64,000 nucleotides of DNA from Nostoc carneum NIES-2107 (GTDB lineage Bacteria > Cyanobacteriota > Cyanobacteriia > Cyanobacteriales > Nostocaceae), in contig AP018180.1 of the NCBI GenBank assembly GCA_002368155.1, forward strand, positions 7,806,561-7,870,560, given 5' to 3'. Positions 52,097 through 62,765 of the stretch are shown piece after piece. The notes under the pieces are model-generated. The model made no database searches and was not told the DNA's origin. It was given only the letters and a program-made list of their open reading frames with translations. Position 1 is the stretch's first letter; each line of letters starts with the position of its first letter. Made by a program: the position numbers and the translations under genes.

Positions 52097-53107
52097 ATGA
52101 GGCTAAAACGCCGTGAATTGCTGGGTTTGGGTATATCAACAGCAGCTTTAGCAGCTTGCGGTAAATTGGCTAATTCTCCATCCAATACATCTACTAATGC
52201 TACCCCTGTAGCTGCTAACACTGATGTGAGTTCCACCAAACTACGTCTAGGCTTTCAACCACCATATGTTGCTGTATATGCATTAAGAGAACAAAAGTTA
52301 TTAGAGAAAGCCTTAGCAGAAAAATCAACTACTGTTGAGTTTCGCCGGATGTTATCACTCAAACCAGTGACGGAAGCTTTATCTGCTAGCGCTATAGATT
52401 TGGGTTTGGGTGGTACACCAGTAGCCGCAATTGCTGCGGGTCAACCTATTAAGATAATTGCTTTAGTTGAACGTAGTCCTAAAACCCATGCTTTGTTAGT
52501 TCTACCTAATTCACCTATCAAAAAAATTGCTGATTTAAAAGGTAAAAAGCTTGGGAATCCATCAGGGAAAAGCTACTATTTTGCGATTAGAGTATTAGAA
52601 CGTGCCGGACTCAAAGATACTGATGTAGAGTGGGTGCAAATTGAGAATGACGCAGGTAGATCTGCATTATTATCAGGTGCGATTGATGTCTGGGGAACAT
52701 GGGACCCTTTTTATGCCAGTGCTGAAGTTGCAAAAGAAGTAGTACCCTTAGTTGATGGTGAAGGTTATCTGTTAAATTATGTAGCTTTATTTGGGCGAAC
52801 AGATTATATAGAAAAGAATCCAGAGACTATACAAAAGTTTTTACAAGCCTATAAACAAGCAATATCTTGGGCAAAAGATAACCGTCAAGCAGCAGTAGAT
52901 ATTTTGGTCAAAGAAAATAAGTTATCACCACAGGCGGCTGATTTAACTTTAGGCCGTCGGAACCTGATATTTGAAGTTCCAAATGATGAGTATCGCCAAG
53001 AATTAATCAATCAATCTCAATTACTCACTCGTCTAGGACTGATCAAACAGCAACCAAATTGGGATAGCGCAATTGATACAACAGTAGCTAAAGCTGTTGT
53101 ATCCTGA
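52097..53107 (+). CDS. SsuA-like sulfonate ABC substrate-binding protein (3)
   Basis: The ATG at 52097 is chosen because GAGGAGA lies just before it and the resulting N-terminus MRLKRRELLGLGIS-type has a twin-arginine-like RRxLL and a lipobox LAAC (Cys21). This gives 336 residues. The binding domain has LRLGFQPPYVAVYALREQ, IADLKGKKLGNPSGKSYYFA and DVWGTWDPFYASAEVAKE. It would be exported and lipid-anchored to bind sulfonates or related anions. As with the other two SsuA-like proteins, no SsuBC importer is encoded nearby. A strong terminator follows. Confidence 0.85.
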   Translation: MRLKRRELLGLGISTAALAACGKLANSPSNTSTNATPVAANTDVSSTKLRLGFQPPYVAVYALREQKLLEKALAEKSTTVEFRRMLSLKPVTEALSASAIDLGLGGTPVAAIAAGQPIKIIALVERSPKTHALLVLPNSPIKKIADLKGKKLGNPSGKSYYFAIRVLERAGLKDTDVEWVQIENDAGRSALLSGAIDVWGTWDPFYASAEVAKEVVPLVDGEGYLLNYVALFGRTDYIEKNPETIQKFLQAYKQAISWAKDNRQAAVDILVKENKLSPQAADLTLGRRNLIFEVPNDEYRQELINQSQLLTRLGLIKQQPNWDSAIDTTVAKAVVS

Positions 53108-53171
53108 ATCAGCCTGATGAGCATCCCAAATTGACAAAATTCACAGTAACAACTTTTAATACCACCTCTAC

Positions 53172-53205
53172 ACCCAGAAATTATCAATAATTGCTGGGTT
53201 TTTCC
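53172..53205 (+). terminator. Rho-independent terminator after the SsuA-like gene (3)
   Basis: ACCCAGAAATTAT and ATAATTGCTGGGT (one mismatch) form a 13-bp stem, followed by a T5 run (GGGTTTTTCC). It lies about 65 bp past the binding-protein stop and insulates it from groES. Confidence 0.75.
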
Positions 53206-53326
53206 TATTTTTTAGGCTAATATCAAAATTTAAATTTTACCAATCTTGTATCGCTGCACCTAAATTCAGTAGATTTGGACTACTTGCTTTTTTTAAAAGC
53301 TTATGACATGATACTTAATATAAGTA

Positions 53327-53358
53327 AACTACGTTAATTCGATAGACTTAATGTAGTT
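53327..53358. promoter_or_regulatory. Dyad operator candidate, site F (upstream of groESL)
   Basis: AACTACGTTAA, 10-bp spacer (53338-53347), TTAATGTAGTT; with flanking bases the arms extend to 13 bp with one mismatch. It lies 209 bp before the groES start in the 459-bp gap 53108-53566. No CIRCE element (TTAGCACTC-N9-GAGTGCTAA) is present in that gap. Confidence 0.65.
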
Positions 53359-53566
53359 TATCCTCCACGACTAGCAATTCCTAATTTTGCTCACTATTCG
53401 TTGGATTGGTTTAATTAAAAAACCTTTCATGCCTAATGTTTGGTTTGAGAAACAATAGGCATGATCAATTACCCTTGTCCAATTGAGCAAAAATTCCCTG
53501 ACATTAGTTCATCACTTAATTACACCTATTTGTTGACCTTCAAAAAGTTAGTTTGGAGAATCTTGT

Positions 53567-53878
53567 ATGGCAGCTATAGCATTAAGCGTATCTACTGTTA
53601 AACCTCTAGGCGATCGCGTTTTCATCAAGGTTAGTGAATCTGAAGAGAAAACAACGGGAGGTATTTTCTTGCCTGATAGCGCTAAAGAAAAGCCACAGGT
53701 GGGTGAAATTGTTGCAGTTGGCCCTGGTAAACGTCACGATAACGGCACCATTCACACTATAGATGTTGCCATTGGCGATAAGGTTCTTTACTCCAAGTAT
53801 GCAGGTACCGACATTAAGCTAGGTACAGAAGAGTATGTCCTCTTATCTGAAAAGGACATCTTGGCAATTGTTTCCTAG
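53567..53878 (+). CDS. groES: Co-chaperonin GroES
   Basis: This 103-residue protein is a textbook Gro[20 protein letters not shown], the mobile loop [16 protein letters not shown], and [18 protein letters not shown], ending [12 protein letters not shown]. GroES caps the GroEL ring and closes the folding chamber. A GGAG lies before the ATG. groEL starts 118 bp downstream. The upstream region carries the sulfur-block dyad rather than a CIRCE heat-shock operator, suggesting specialised control of this operon. Confidence 0.95.
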   Translation: MAAIALSVSTVKPLGDRVFIKVSESEEKTTGGIFLPDSAKEKPQVGEIVAVGPGKRHDNGTIHTIDVAIGDKVLYSKYAGTDIKLGTEEYVLLSEKDILAIVS

Positions 53879-53882
53879 TTGA

Positions 53883-55637
<1,755 letters not shown>

Positions 55638-55915
55638 TCCTGAATTGGTTGTAAAACAATAGGTTTTGGTTTTCTAATGGGTCTTGTTCAAGAGGCGATT
55701 GTCAAATATTGCGATCGCCTCTTTACTTACAATTTCTCTCTGTCCTCTCTTCCTTAGTGTACTTCGCGCCTTTGCGGTTCGTTTTCTTATCCATCAAATT
55801 AATTTGCAATATTTAATTTTGAAAACCTAATAATTAGGGTATCATATTATCTGAAATCATATATTTATCAATACTCTTTGAACTTGCTTGCCGACTTACG
55901 CAACCAAACAATATG

Positions 55916-56002
55916 AAAAACTCCACCCACAAGGTTTCCGCCGTGAGCGTCAGCGTTCGACTGAGCGCTCACGCCGAAGTACCGAACGGGGATGGAGTTT
56001 TT
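55916..56002. repeat. Large imperfect hairpin (87 bp)
   Basis: AAAAACTCCACCC (55916-55928) pairs with GGGATGGAGTTTTT (55989-56002). Inner arms CCGTGAGCG and CGCTCACG extend it, and a T-run follows. It sits between groEL and the AprA-like gene and could act as the groESL terminator or be a palindromic repeat element. Confidence 0.6.
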
Positions 56003-56023
56003 GGGCATAGGGAATCGAGCATG

Positions 56024-56143
56024 GGGGAGGCAGTGCGTTGCTGGTTTCCAGTGTTGTGCAAACTGCCGTCATGGGAAAGAACATACCAATGCCCAATGCC
56101 CAATGCCCAATGCCCAATGCCCAATGCCCAATGCCCAATGCCC
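56024..56143. repeat. GGCAGTGCG repeat copy 2 and CCCAATG heptamer array
   Basis: 56024-56080 is a relative of the repeat at 50257-50310 (GAGGCAGTGCGTTG ... AACTGCCGTCATGGGAAA). It is followed by seven to eight tandem CCCAATG units (56088-56143). Together they occupy the leader of the AprA-like gene. Confidence 0.75.
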
Positions 56144-56180
56144 CAAACAGGGTGCAACTACCAACAAGGAGGAAAAAGAA

Positions 56181-57845
56181 TTGCTCACAGTCGATAGCGA
56201 AACAGAACTCCAACTAACCGCCGATGTGCTGGTAATTGGTGGTGGGCCCGCCGCAGCATGGGCCGCATCAGCAGCAGCCGCCCAAGGTGTGAAAGTCATC
56301 ATTGCAGATAAAGGTTTTCTAGGTACAAGCGGTGCAGCAGCAGCCAGTGGAAATGGCATCATGGCTCCTTCTCCAGAACATTGGGAGAAAGTTGTATCAG
56401 AACGTTACCGCATTGGAAAAAATCTCGCTAACTTACGTTGGATTGAACGTGTCATTGAAAAAACTTGGCTAAGTTTGCCCCTAGTAGAAGATTGGGGCTA
56501 TCGTTTCCCTAAAGAAAATGGGGAATCCGTGCGCCAAAGTTATTATGGCCCGGAATATATGCGGGTACTTCGCAAACACCTGTTGCGTGTGGGCGTGCAA
56601 ATTCTCGACCAAAGCCCCGCTCTAGAACTGTTATTAGCTGAAGATGGTTCTGTGGCTGGCGCTAGAGGTGTACAAAGGCAAAATCATCGCACCTATACCA
56701 TTCGCGCTGGTGCAGTAGTCCTAGCAAATGGCGGTTGTGCATACTTGAGTAAAGCTTTAGGTTGCAATACCAATACAGGTGATGGATTGCTGATGGCTGT
56801 GGAAGCTGGCGGCGAACTCTCCAGTATGGAAGCTTCTAATCACTATGCCATCTCGACCGCTTTTAATGCCACAGTTACAAGGGGAGTTCCCTTTGGCTGG
56901 GCTAGTTACAGCGATGAAGCAGGTAACGATTTAGGCGGTTATATCAATGGTCGTCGCGATCCCGCATTTCTTCCCAATGCTCTCTTAAAAGGCCCTGTTT
57001 ATGCTCGTTTGGATCGAGCCACTCCTGAAGTTAAAGCAGTAATTGAAAAGTCGCACTTCATCGCGTATTTACCTTATAAAAAAGCTGGCATTGACCCCTA
57101 TACAGAACGAGTACCTGTAACTTTGGTTCTAGAAGGTACAGTCAGGGGTACAGGTGGAATTCGGATTATCAATGATAGTTGCGGGACAAAAGTACCCGGA
57201 CTTTACGCCGCAGGTGATGCAGCATCACGAGAATTTTTAGCTGGTTTAGCTTCTGGCGGTGGTGGCCCTAATGCTGCTTGGGCAATATCTACAGGACAAT
57301 GGGCAGGAGAAGGTGCAGCCGCCTTTGCGAAAAGTTTGGGCGATCGCGCTCATGAAAGAGTTGTCTATCCTGCTGGACAAGCGGGAATGCGTTCGCCGAA
57401 GGCGGAGCGTAGCGCCTCGCAATCTCCCACATCTGAAACATTCGATAGTCAGGCGATCGTGCGTGGTGTTCAAGCTGAGGTATTCCCCTTAGAGAAGAAT
57501 TACTTGCGTTCTGAGCAGAAACTTTTAGATTCTCTCGCCAAATTAGAAACTTTGTGGCAGCAAGTACAAGGAAATCCAAAACAAGATACCGTGCGCGATA
57601 TCGAATTTTCTCGACGAGCTGCTGCTTTGACTGCTGTAGCAAGATGGGGATATTTTAGCGCTTTGCATCGCAAAGAAACCCGCAGCGAACATATTCGCAT
57701 AGATTATCCCGAAACCGATCCCAATCAGCGTTATTACCAAGCCACAGGTGGTTTAAATAAGCTGTGGGTAAGACGGGATTGGATTACAGATGAGACTACG
57801 ACATCACCAGTATTAACAACTCAAACTACAGCCTCAGTATCATGA
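56181..57845 (+). CDS. AprA-like FAD-dependent oxidoreductase
   Basis: The start is taken as TTG 56181 because a full AAGGAGGA lies 7 bp before it. The frame is also open to an ATG at 55992, but that would translate the heptamer repeats. The 554-residue flavoprotein has FAD motif VLVIGGGPAAAWAAS (about residues 17-31). Fumarate reductase/AprA-like blocks follow: SGAAAASGNGIMAPS, NANTGDGLLMAVEAGGEL-type, and GLYAAGDAASREFLAGLASG. It overlaps the ferredoxin gene by 4 bp (ATGA), the arrangement of AprA-AprB (adenylylsulfate reductase). Function as an APS reductase is not proven. A 30-bp repeat lies in frame near residues 404-413. Confidence 0.75.
   Translation: MLTVDSETELQLTADVLVIGGGPAAAWAASAAAAQGVKVIIADKGFLGTSGAAAASGNGIMAPSPEHWEKVVSERYRIGKNLANLRWIERVIEKTWLSLPLVEDWGYRFPKENGESVRQSYYGPEYMRVLRKHLLRVGVQILDQSPALELLLAEDGSVAGARGVQRQNHRTYTIRAGAVVLANGGCAYLSKALGCNTNTGDGLLMAVEAGGELSSMEASNHYAISTAFNATVTRGVPFGWASYSDEAGNDLGGYINGRRDPAFLPNALLKGPVYARLDRATPEVKAVIEKSHFIAYLPYKKAGIDPYTERVPVTLVLEGTVRGTGGIRIINDSCGTKVPGLYAAGDAASREFLAGLASGGGGPNAAWAISTGQWAGEGAAAFAKSLGDRAHERVVYPAGQAGMRSPKAERSASQSPTSETFDSQAIVRGVQAEVFPLEKNYLRSEQKLLDSLAKLETLWQQVQGNPKQDTVRDIEFSRRAAALTAVARWGYFSALHRKETRSEHIRIDYPETDPNQRYYQATGGLNKLWVRRDWITDETTTSPVLTTQTTASVS
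57389..57418. repeat. In-frame palindromic repeat inside the AprA-like gene
   Basis: GCGTTCGCCGAAGGCGGAGC followed by GTAGCGCCTCGC resembles Nostoc REP-type palindromes (GCGTTCGC..GCGTAGCGC). It encodes MRSPKAERSASQ within the AprA-like protein, in a region just after the FAD-domain ending. It has kept the frame open. Confidence 0.5.
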
Positions 57846-58183
57846 TCGAGCTTGTCAGCCATCAACTGTGCATTAATTGCAATGTCTGCGTTCAAGTTTG
57901 CCCTACCAATGTCTTTGACGCAGTTCCTAACCAACCACCTGCGATCGCACGCCAGGAAGACTGTCAAACTTGCTTTATGTGTGAAGCATACTGTCCAGCA
58001 GATGCACTCTATGTTGCACCCCAATCTCATACCAATGTTGCAGTCAAAGAGGATGATTTAATTGATAGTGGGATTATGGGTGAATATCGCCGCATCTTAG
58101 GTTGGGGATATGGCAGAAAAAACAACAGTGAATTAGATACTGCTCATAAATTGCGCCAACTACCACGACCTTATCAAAGTTAG
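57842..58183 (+). CDS. AprB-like 2x[4Fe-4S] ferredoxin
   Basis: This 113-residue ferredoxin has two classical cluster motifs: C10-x2-C13-x2-C16-x3-C20-P (CINCNVCVQVCP) and C41-x2-C44-x2-C47-x3-C51-P (CQTCFMCEAYCP). The first codons overlap the stop of the AprA-like gene (ATGA), so translation is coupled. The tail (residues 60-113) lacks the long C-terminal extension of true AprB (about 150 residues) that wraps AprA. It is likely to pass electrons to or from the flavoprotein. The pair may be a short relative of the APS reductase or fumarate reductase type. Confidence 0.8.
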   Translation: MIELVSHQLCINCNVCVQVCPTNVFDAVPNQPPAIARQEDCQTCFMCEAYCPADALYVAPQSHTNVAVKEDDLIDSGIMGEYRRILGWGYGRKNNSELDTAHKLRQLPRPYQS

Positions 58184-58189
58184 TTCACT

Positions 58190-58223
58190 GTTGACGGTTG
58201 ACTGTTAACTGTTAACCGTCAAC
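58190..58223 (+). terminator. Hairpin after the AprB-like gene
   Basis: GTTGACGGTTGAC and GTTAACCGTCAAC pair with one mismatch. It starts just 7 bp past the stop and closely resembles the hairpin at 43881-43920, so the two are copies of one repeat used as terminator. Confidence 0.55.
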
Positions 58224-58262
58224 AATTTGAAACGGAATAATTTCTTTTATTATTTTTCATAA

Positions 58263-58910
58263 ATGAAGCATCTTTGTATCATTTTTGATTTGGATGGAAC
58301 ATTAGTTGATAGTGAAAAGCTTTGTAACCAAGCATTTATCGATTTGCTACCTTTTATTAATGAATCGGTTGACAGTCTGATTTGTCGATATCGTGGCAGA
58401 AAGTTGGCTTTAATTTTAGCGGATATAGAAATAAGATATGGCATAAATTTACCTATTGATTTTGAGGTCAAATATCGTCAAAGGGTGAATGAATTATTTG
58501 AATTTTCCTTACAGCCAATTCCAGGCGTTCCAGAGATGCTCAAAACGCTAGAATATCCTGTTTGTATTGCCTCAAGTGCGCCTATCGCTAAAATTCGCCA
58601 GGCTTTAAATGTCACAAATCTATCGCATTATTTTGGCGCTCGCTTATTTAGCTCTTATGAGGTAGGCTCTTGGAAACCTGACCCAGGTTTATTTTTATAC
58701 GCAGCTAATAAAATGGGATTTCCGCCAGAATCTTGTGTGGTGATTGAGGATAGCGATGTCGGAATTCAAGCTGCACATTCAGCCGGAATCTATGCTTTGA
58801 AATATTCAATAGAGGAAGAAGCAGAAGAAAAAACTAATGTATTTTCTAATATGAAATATCTGGTAAAACGGCTTGAAAATATTTACGCGCTGAAATGCGA
58901 TCGCTCATAA
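58263..58910 (+). CDS. HAD hydrolase, beta-phosphoglucomutase-like
   Basis: This 215-residue HAD phosphatase has motif I IIFDLDGTLVDSE (D9, D11), CIASSAP (motif II), KPDPGLFLYAANKMG (motif III Lys) and VIEDSDVGIQAAHSAG (motif IV). This pattern is typical of the beta-phosphoglucomutase/sugar phosphatase (YjjG/YcjU-like) branch. The substrate is unknown. It is separated from the AprB-like gene by a hairpin and from the FGE gene by 330 bp. Confidence 0.8.
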   Translation: MKHLCIIFDLDGTLVDSEKLCNQAFIDLLPFINESVDSLICRYRGRKLALILADIEIRYGINLPIDFEVKYRQRVNELFEFSLQPIPGVPEMLKTLEYPVCIASSAPIAKIRQALNVTNLSHYFGARLFSSYEVGSWKPDPGLFLYAANKMGFPPESCVVIEDSDVGIQAAHSAGIYALKYSIEEEAEEKTNVFSNMKYLVKRLENIYALKCDRS

Positions 58911-59240
58911 TAATAGCCCAGGATATGTAATAAGTTAATAACTTTTGGTGACAGGGCATATCGAGAATCGTTGCCTGAATCAGGAATCCTTCTATTGCAA
59001 TAGTCGATGAGTTGTCAGGCTATATCAATGCCAGCGAACAAAGTTCTTGACTTATTTTTGCTTAAGAGGTAGGTTATCAATATTGTCTTAAATACGGTAA
59101 CTACATCAATATATAGTATGATGCAAATTTAAAACAAGATAAACTTTTTTAAAATAGCGCAAATTCATGGCAATTTTCAATAAATGAAAAATTGCTAATT
59201 TTTTGCATATTAATAGACTGATGAATATTTATCAGCAATA
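58911..59240. other. Promoter region of the FGE-sulfatase operon
   Basis: This 330-bp stretch holds dyad site G and AT-rich sequence before the FGE start. No ORF or repeat was seen apart from the dyad. Confidence 0.5.
59090..59121. promoter_or_regulatory. Dyad operator candidate, site G
   Basis: AAATACGGTAA, 10-bp spacer, ATATAGTATGA; the left half is perfect and the right half is weaker (GTAT kept). It lies 120-165 bp before the FGE start, depending on which start codon is used. The right half also contains a TATAGT that could serve as a -10 box. Confidence 0.6.
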
Positions 59241-60290
59241 TTGAGTCTGAATTTTGATTTCTTTTTGTTAACAGTCAAAACCACTGTGTTCAGGAAAAGT
59301 TTTTTAGCGCTGTTATTGGTTATAGGAGTAGCAATGTCTACGGCGATTCCTCCCGCTTTTGCTGCTACCGCTAATCCCTGTCCTCCAGAAATGGTAATGA
59401 TTCCCGGCGGGACATTTACGATGGGATCGGATAATTCCGGTTATATAGAAGAACTCTCAGCACAAGAAGTAAGAGTTAGTTCATTTTGTATCGATAAATA
59501 CGAGGTCACAAACTCCCAATTTGCAGAGTTTGTCAAAGCGACGGGGTATTTAACAGTTGCAGAGCGTCCTTTATCAAAAGAACAGTTTCCCGACTTACCA
59601 GATGAGCAGAGATTACCCGGTTCTTTAGTGTTTGCAATAGTACAACCAGAAGCAAAACCACTGAGTTGGTGGCATTGGCAGACTGGAGCGAATTGGCGAC
59701 ATCCATTTGGCAAAGAAAGTGCTATCGCCCATCAAGATAACTATCCAGTTGTTCATATTGCTTACGAAGATGCTGTAGCTTACGCCCAATGGGTAGGAAA
59801 ATCACTACCGACAGAAGCCCAATGGGAATACGCCGCCCGTGGTGGGTTAGATGCTGCAACTTATGCTTGGGGCGATCAATATTCGGAGAAAAAAGCCAAT
59901 ACTTGGCAAGGAATCTTTCCCTTTTTCAATACTCAAAAAGATGGTTACGCAAATATTGCCCCCGTTGGTTCATTTCCAGCCAATGGTTATGGGCTTTATG
60001 ACATGACTGGTAATGTTTGGGAATTAACATCTGATTGGTTTATGCCAGGACATAACCACAAAACCCACAGTGTTAATCCTACAGGCCCGGAACAAAGTTT
60101 TGACCCCAATAAACCTACAGAAAACGCCCTACATGTTATTAAAGGTGGCTCTTATCTGTGTGCCCCTAACTATTGCAGCCGTTTCCGTCCTGCAGCGAGA
60201 GAATCTCAAGCGCCGGATACGGGAACAACTCATATCGGATTTCGCTTAGTAAAGAACCTGACTACAGAAAGGATGAAGAATGAAGTTTAA
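59241..60290 (+). CDS. Formylglycine-generating enzyme (sulfatase modifier)
   Basis: This protein of about 349 residues starts at a TTG (59241); a GTG at 59286 is an alternative and would give a cleaner signal peptide ending IPPAFA-A. The FGE domain starts [19 protein letters not shown], has [20 protein letters not shown] and ends GFRLVKNLT. The active-site cysteine pair is present: C307-x4-C312 in [12 protein letters not shown]. These cysteines mark the aerobic copper-dependent FGE that oxidises the sulfatase Cys to formylglycine. A secretion signal fits action on an exported sulfatase. The sulfatase gene overlaps it by 11 bp. Confidence 0.85.
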   Translation: MSLNFDFFLLTVKTTVFRKSFLALLLVIGVAMSTAIPPAFAATANPCPPEMVMIPGGTFTMGSDNSGYIEELSAQEVRVSSFCIDKYEVTNSQFAEFVKATGYLTVAERPLSKEQFPDLPDEQRLPGSLVFAIVQPEAKPLSWWHWQTGANWRHPFGKESAIAHQDNYPVVHIAYEDAVAYAQWVGKSLPTEAQWEYAARGGLDAATYAWGDQYSEKKANTWQGIFPFFNTQKDGYANIAPVGSFPANGYGLYDMTGNVWELTSDWFMPGHNHKTHSVNPTGPEQSFDPNKPTENALHVIKGGSYLCAPNYCSRFRPAARESQAPDTGTTHIGFRLVKNLTTERMKNEV

Positions 60291-62640
60291 ATCTAAGCCC
60301 TGGAATTTATTTCCAAGAATAGCAAAGGCGATCGCTTTATCATTATTGATAGTTTTGTTAACGATCAATGGCCCCGCCCTAGCCGCTACATCTCAGGTTT
60401 TACCTGTGCCCTTACCAGAGTTTAAGGGGAAAATCGGCCTCACCTACAAAGAATCACAACCAGACTTTCCCCAACCAATCACCGCCCCCGCCAACGCCCC
60501 CAACGTCTTGCTAGTAATTCTAGATGATGTGGGCTTTGGACAAGCCAGTACCTTTGGCGGCCCTGTAGATACTCCCAACTTAACGCGCCTAGCCGAAACA
60601 GGATTACGCTACAACCAGTTTCACACCACCGCCCTGTGTTCGCCTACGAGGGCAGCTTTGTTAACTGGACGCAATCACCATTCAGTGAATACAGGAGTAG
60701 TTGAAGAATTAGCTACAGGTTATCCTGGCTACACAACAGTTTTGCCTAAGAGTGCTGCTACTGTTGCCGAAATCCTGCGACAAAATGGCTATAACACAGC
60801 CGCTTTTGGTAAATGGCATAATACACCAGACTTTGAAACCAGCGCCGCCGGGCCTTTTGATCGCTGGCCTACAGGGTTAGGATTTGAGTATTATTACGGC
60901 TTCCTTGGTGGTGATACTAATCAGTGGAGTCCGGCTTTAGTGGAAAATACTAAGCGTATAGACAAACCCAACAAGCCAGATTATCACCTGACACCTGACT
61001 TAGTAGATCATGCGATCGCCTGGATTCGCAACCAACAATCCATTGCACCAGAAAAACCCTTTTTCGCCTATCTTGCCACAGGCGCTACCCACGCACCTCA
61101 CCACGCCCCCAAAGAGTGGATTGACAAATATAAAGGTAAATTTGACCAAGGTTGGGATAAATTACGCGAAGAAACCTTTGCCCGACAAAAGCAACTAGGT
61201 GTCATTCCAGCTAATGCCCAACTCACCCCCCGCCCCCAAGAATTACCAGCTTGGGATTCCCTCTCAGCCGAACAGCAAAAACTCTATGCCCACATGGCCG
61301 AGGTATTTGCTGGATTTTTAGGTCATACAGATTATGAAGTCGGTAGGTTAATTAATGCCGTTGACCAACTCGGAGAACTGGATAACACCTTAGTCATATA
61401 TGTTGTGGGAGATAACGGTGCTAGTGCCGAAGGTGGATTAACAGGTAGCGTCAACGAACTGCAAGTTTTCAATGGTGTACCCGAAAATCTCCAACAACTG
61501 CTAGCTGCCTATGATGACTTGGGTAGCCCCAAAACCTTCAACCATTTTCCGGCTGCTTGGGCATGGGCAGTCAATACTCCCTTTCAATGGACAAAGCAAA
61601 TCGCCTCTCACTTTGGCGGTACTCGTAACCCCTTAGTAATCTCCTGGGGCGCAAATATCAAAGACCAAGGCAGCATTCGCAGCCAATTTCACCATGTAAT
61701 TGATATTACACCCACAATTTTAGAAGTTGCGGGAATTACTGCTCCCAAAGAAGTAAATGGTGTCAAGCAACAACCAATAGAAGGTACTAGCCTCGCATAT
61801 ACATTTAATAATCCTAATGCCTCTTCTCATCGGGAAACACAGTATTTTGAGATGCTGGGTAACCGAGCCATTTACGATGAAGGTTGGGTAGCGGCGGCGC
61901 GTCACGGTCGCTTACCTTGGGAACGAACTGTTAAAGGTAGCTTTGAGACAGATGAGTGGGAACTGTACAACATTGCCGAAGATTTCAGCGAGGCGAATAA
62001 TCTAGCTAAGAAAAACCCAGAAAAGCTAGAAAAACTGCAAAAATTGTTTTTAAAAGAAGCCAAGAAGCATAAAGTATTACCGCTAGACGATCGCATTGCT
62101 GAAAGATTTGATGTTAAAATTCGTCCCAGCTTCACCAGAGGACGCACAACATTCACCTACTATCCAGGTACAGTGGGCATTCCCGAAGGTAGCGCCCCAA
62201 ATTTGAAAAATCGCTCCTTCACTATTACAGCTAATGTAGAAATTCCGGAAAATGGGGCAGAAGGTGTAATTTTAACCCAAGGTGGTCGCTTTGCTGGCTG
62301 GAGCTTTTTCCTAGAGGATGGTAAGCCCACATATATCTACAACTATGCCAATACCGCCCGCTACACCATTCAATCACCAGAAAAATTACCCTCTGGTAAA
62401 TCTACAATCCGGTTCAACTTTGATTATGACGGTGGTGTAGGTGCAGGTGGCATCGGTAAATTATTCATCAACAATCAACTCTTAGCTGAAGGTCGAGTAG
62501 ATAAAACCATCGCTTACCGTTTAGCCCTAGACGAAACCTTTGATGTCGGCAGAGATACAGGTACTCCTGTGGTTGACACTTACCAAGTACCGTTTAACTT
62601 CACTGGTAACTTACAACAAGTCAGCCTGGAGTTGAAGTAA
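60280..62640 (+). CDS. Secreted arylsulfatase, Cys-type
   Basis: This protein of about 786 residues has a signal peptide ([16 protein letters not shown]). The catalytic motif is C120[11 protein letters not shown], a cysteine form that needs FGE, whose gene overlaps by 11 bp. Metal ligands are DD near residues 88-89 ([10 protein letters not shown]) and DN in [12 protein letters not shown]. Other sulfatase blocks are [22 protein letters not shown] and [11 protein letters not shown], with a C-terminal beta domain ([12 protein letters not shown]). It releases sulfate from sulfate esters outside the cell. A Shine-Dalgarno AAAGGA lies inside the FGE gene. Confidence 0.88.
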   Translation: MKFKSKPWNLFPRIAKAIALSLLIVLLTINGPALAATSQVLPVPLPEFKGKIGLTYKESQPDFPQPITAPANAPNVLLVILDDVGFGQASTFGGPVDTPNLTRLAETGLRYNQFHTTALCSPTRAALLTGRNHHSVNTGVVEELATGYPGYTTVLPKSAATVAEILRQNGYNTAAFGKWHNTPDFETSAAGPFDRWPTGLGFEYYYGFLGGDTNQWSPALVENTKRIDKPNKPDYHLTPDLVDHAIAWIRNQQSIAPEKPFFAYLATGATHAPHHAPKEWIDKYKGKFDQGWDKLREETFARQKQLGVIPANAQLTPRPQELPAWDSLSAEQQKLYAHMAEVFAGFLGHTDYEVGRLINAVDQLGELDNTLVIYVVGDNGASAEGGLTGSVNELQVFNGVPENLQQLLAAYDDLGSPKTFNHFPAAWAWAVNTPFQWTKQIASHFGGTRNPLVISWGANIKDQGSIRSQFHHVIDITPTILEVAGITAPKEVNGVKQQPIEGTSLAYTFNNPNASSHRETQYFEMLGNRAIYDEGWVAAARHGRLPWERTVKGSFETDEWELYNIAEDFSEANNLAKKNPEKLEKLQKLFLKEAKKHKVLPLDDRIAERFDVKIRPSFTRGRTTFTYYPGTVGIPEGSAPNLKNRSFTITANVEIPENGAEGVILTQGGRFAGWSFFLEDGKPTYIYNYANTARYTIQSPEKLPSGKSTIRFNFDYDGGVGAGGIGKLFINNQLLAEGRVDKTIAYRLALDETFDVGRDTGTPVVDTYQVPFNFTGNLQQVSLELK

Positions 62641-62723
62641 TCAATATTGGGGCATGGAAATGAGGAAGCAGCGCCTCGACTCCGCTCGGCGACAGGAAGC
62701 AGAGGGGCAAAGGATAAATAACA

Positions 62724-62758
62724 ATGCCCAATGCCCCATGCCCCATTCCCCATTCCCT
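62724..62758. repeat. CCCAATG/CCCCATT heptamer repeats
   Basis: About five degenerate heptamer units fill much of the 125-bp gap between the sulfatase and the following transporter gene. Confidence 0.7.
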
Positions 62759-62765
62759 ATAAATC

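Noticed and set aside
53108-53566. CIRCE heat-shock operator before groES
   Set aside because: No TTAGCACTC/GAGTGCTAA pair was found anywhere in the 459-bp gap.
55992-56180. N-terminal extension of the AprA-like protein from the ATG at 55992
   Set aside because: The extra residues translate palindromic and CCCAATG repeats. A strong Shine-Dalgarno lies before the TTG at 56181.
59090-59121. NtcA box in the FGE promoter
   Set aside because: GTA-N8-TAC is not present; the site fits the dyad motif instead.
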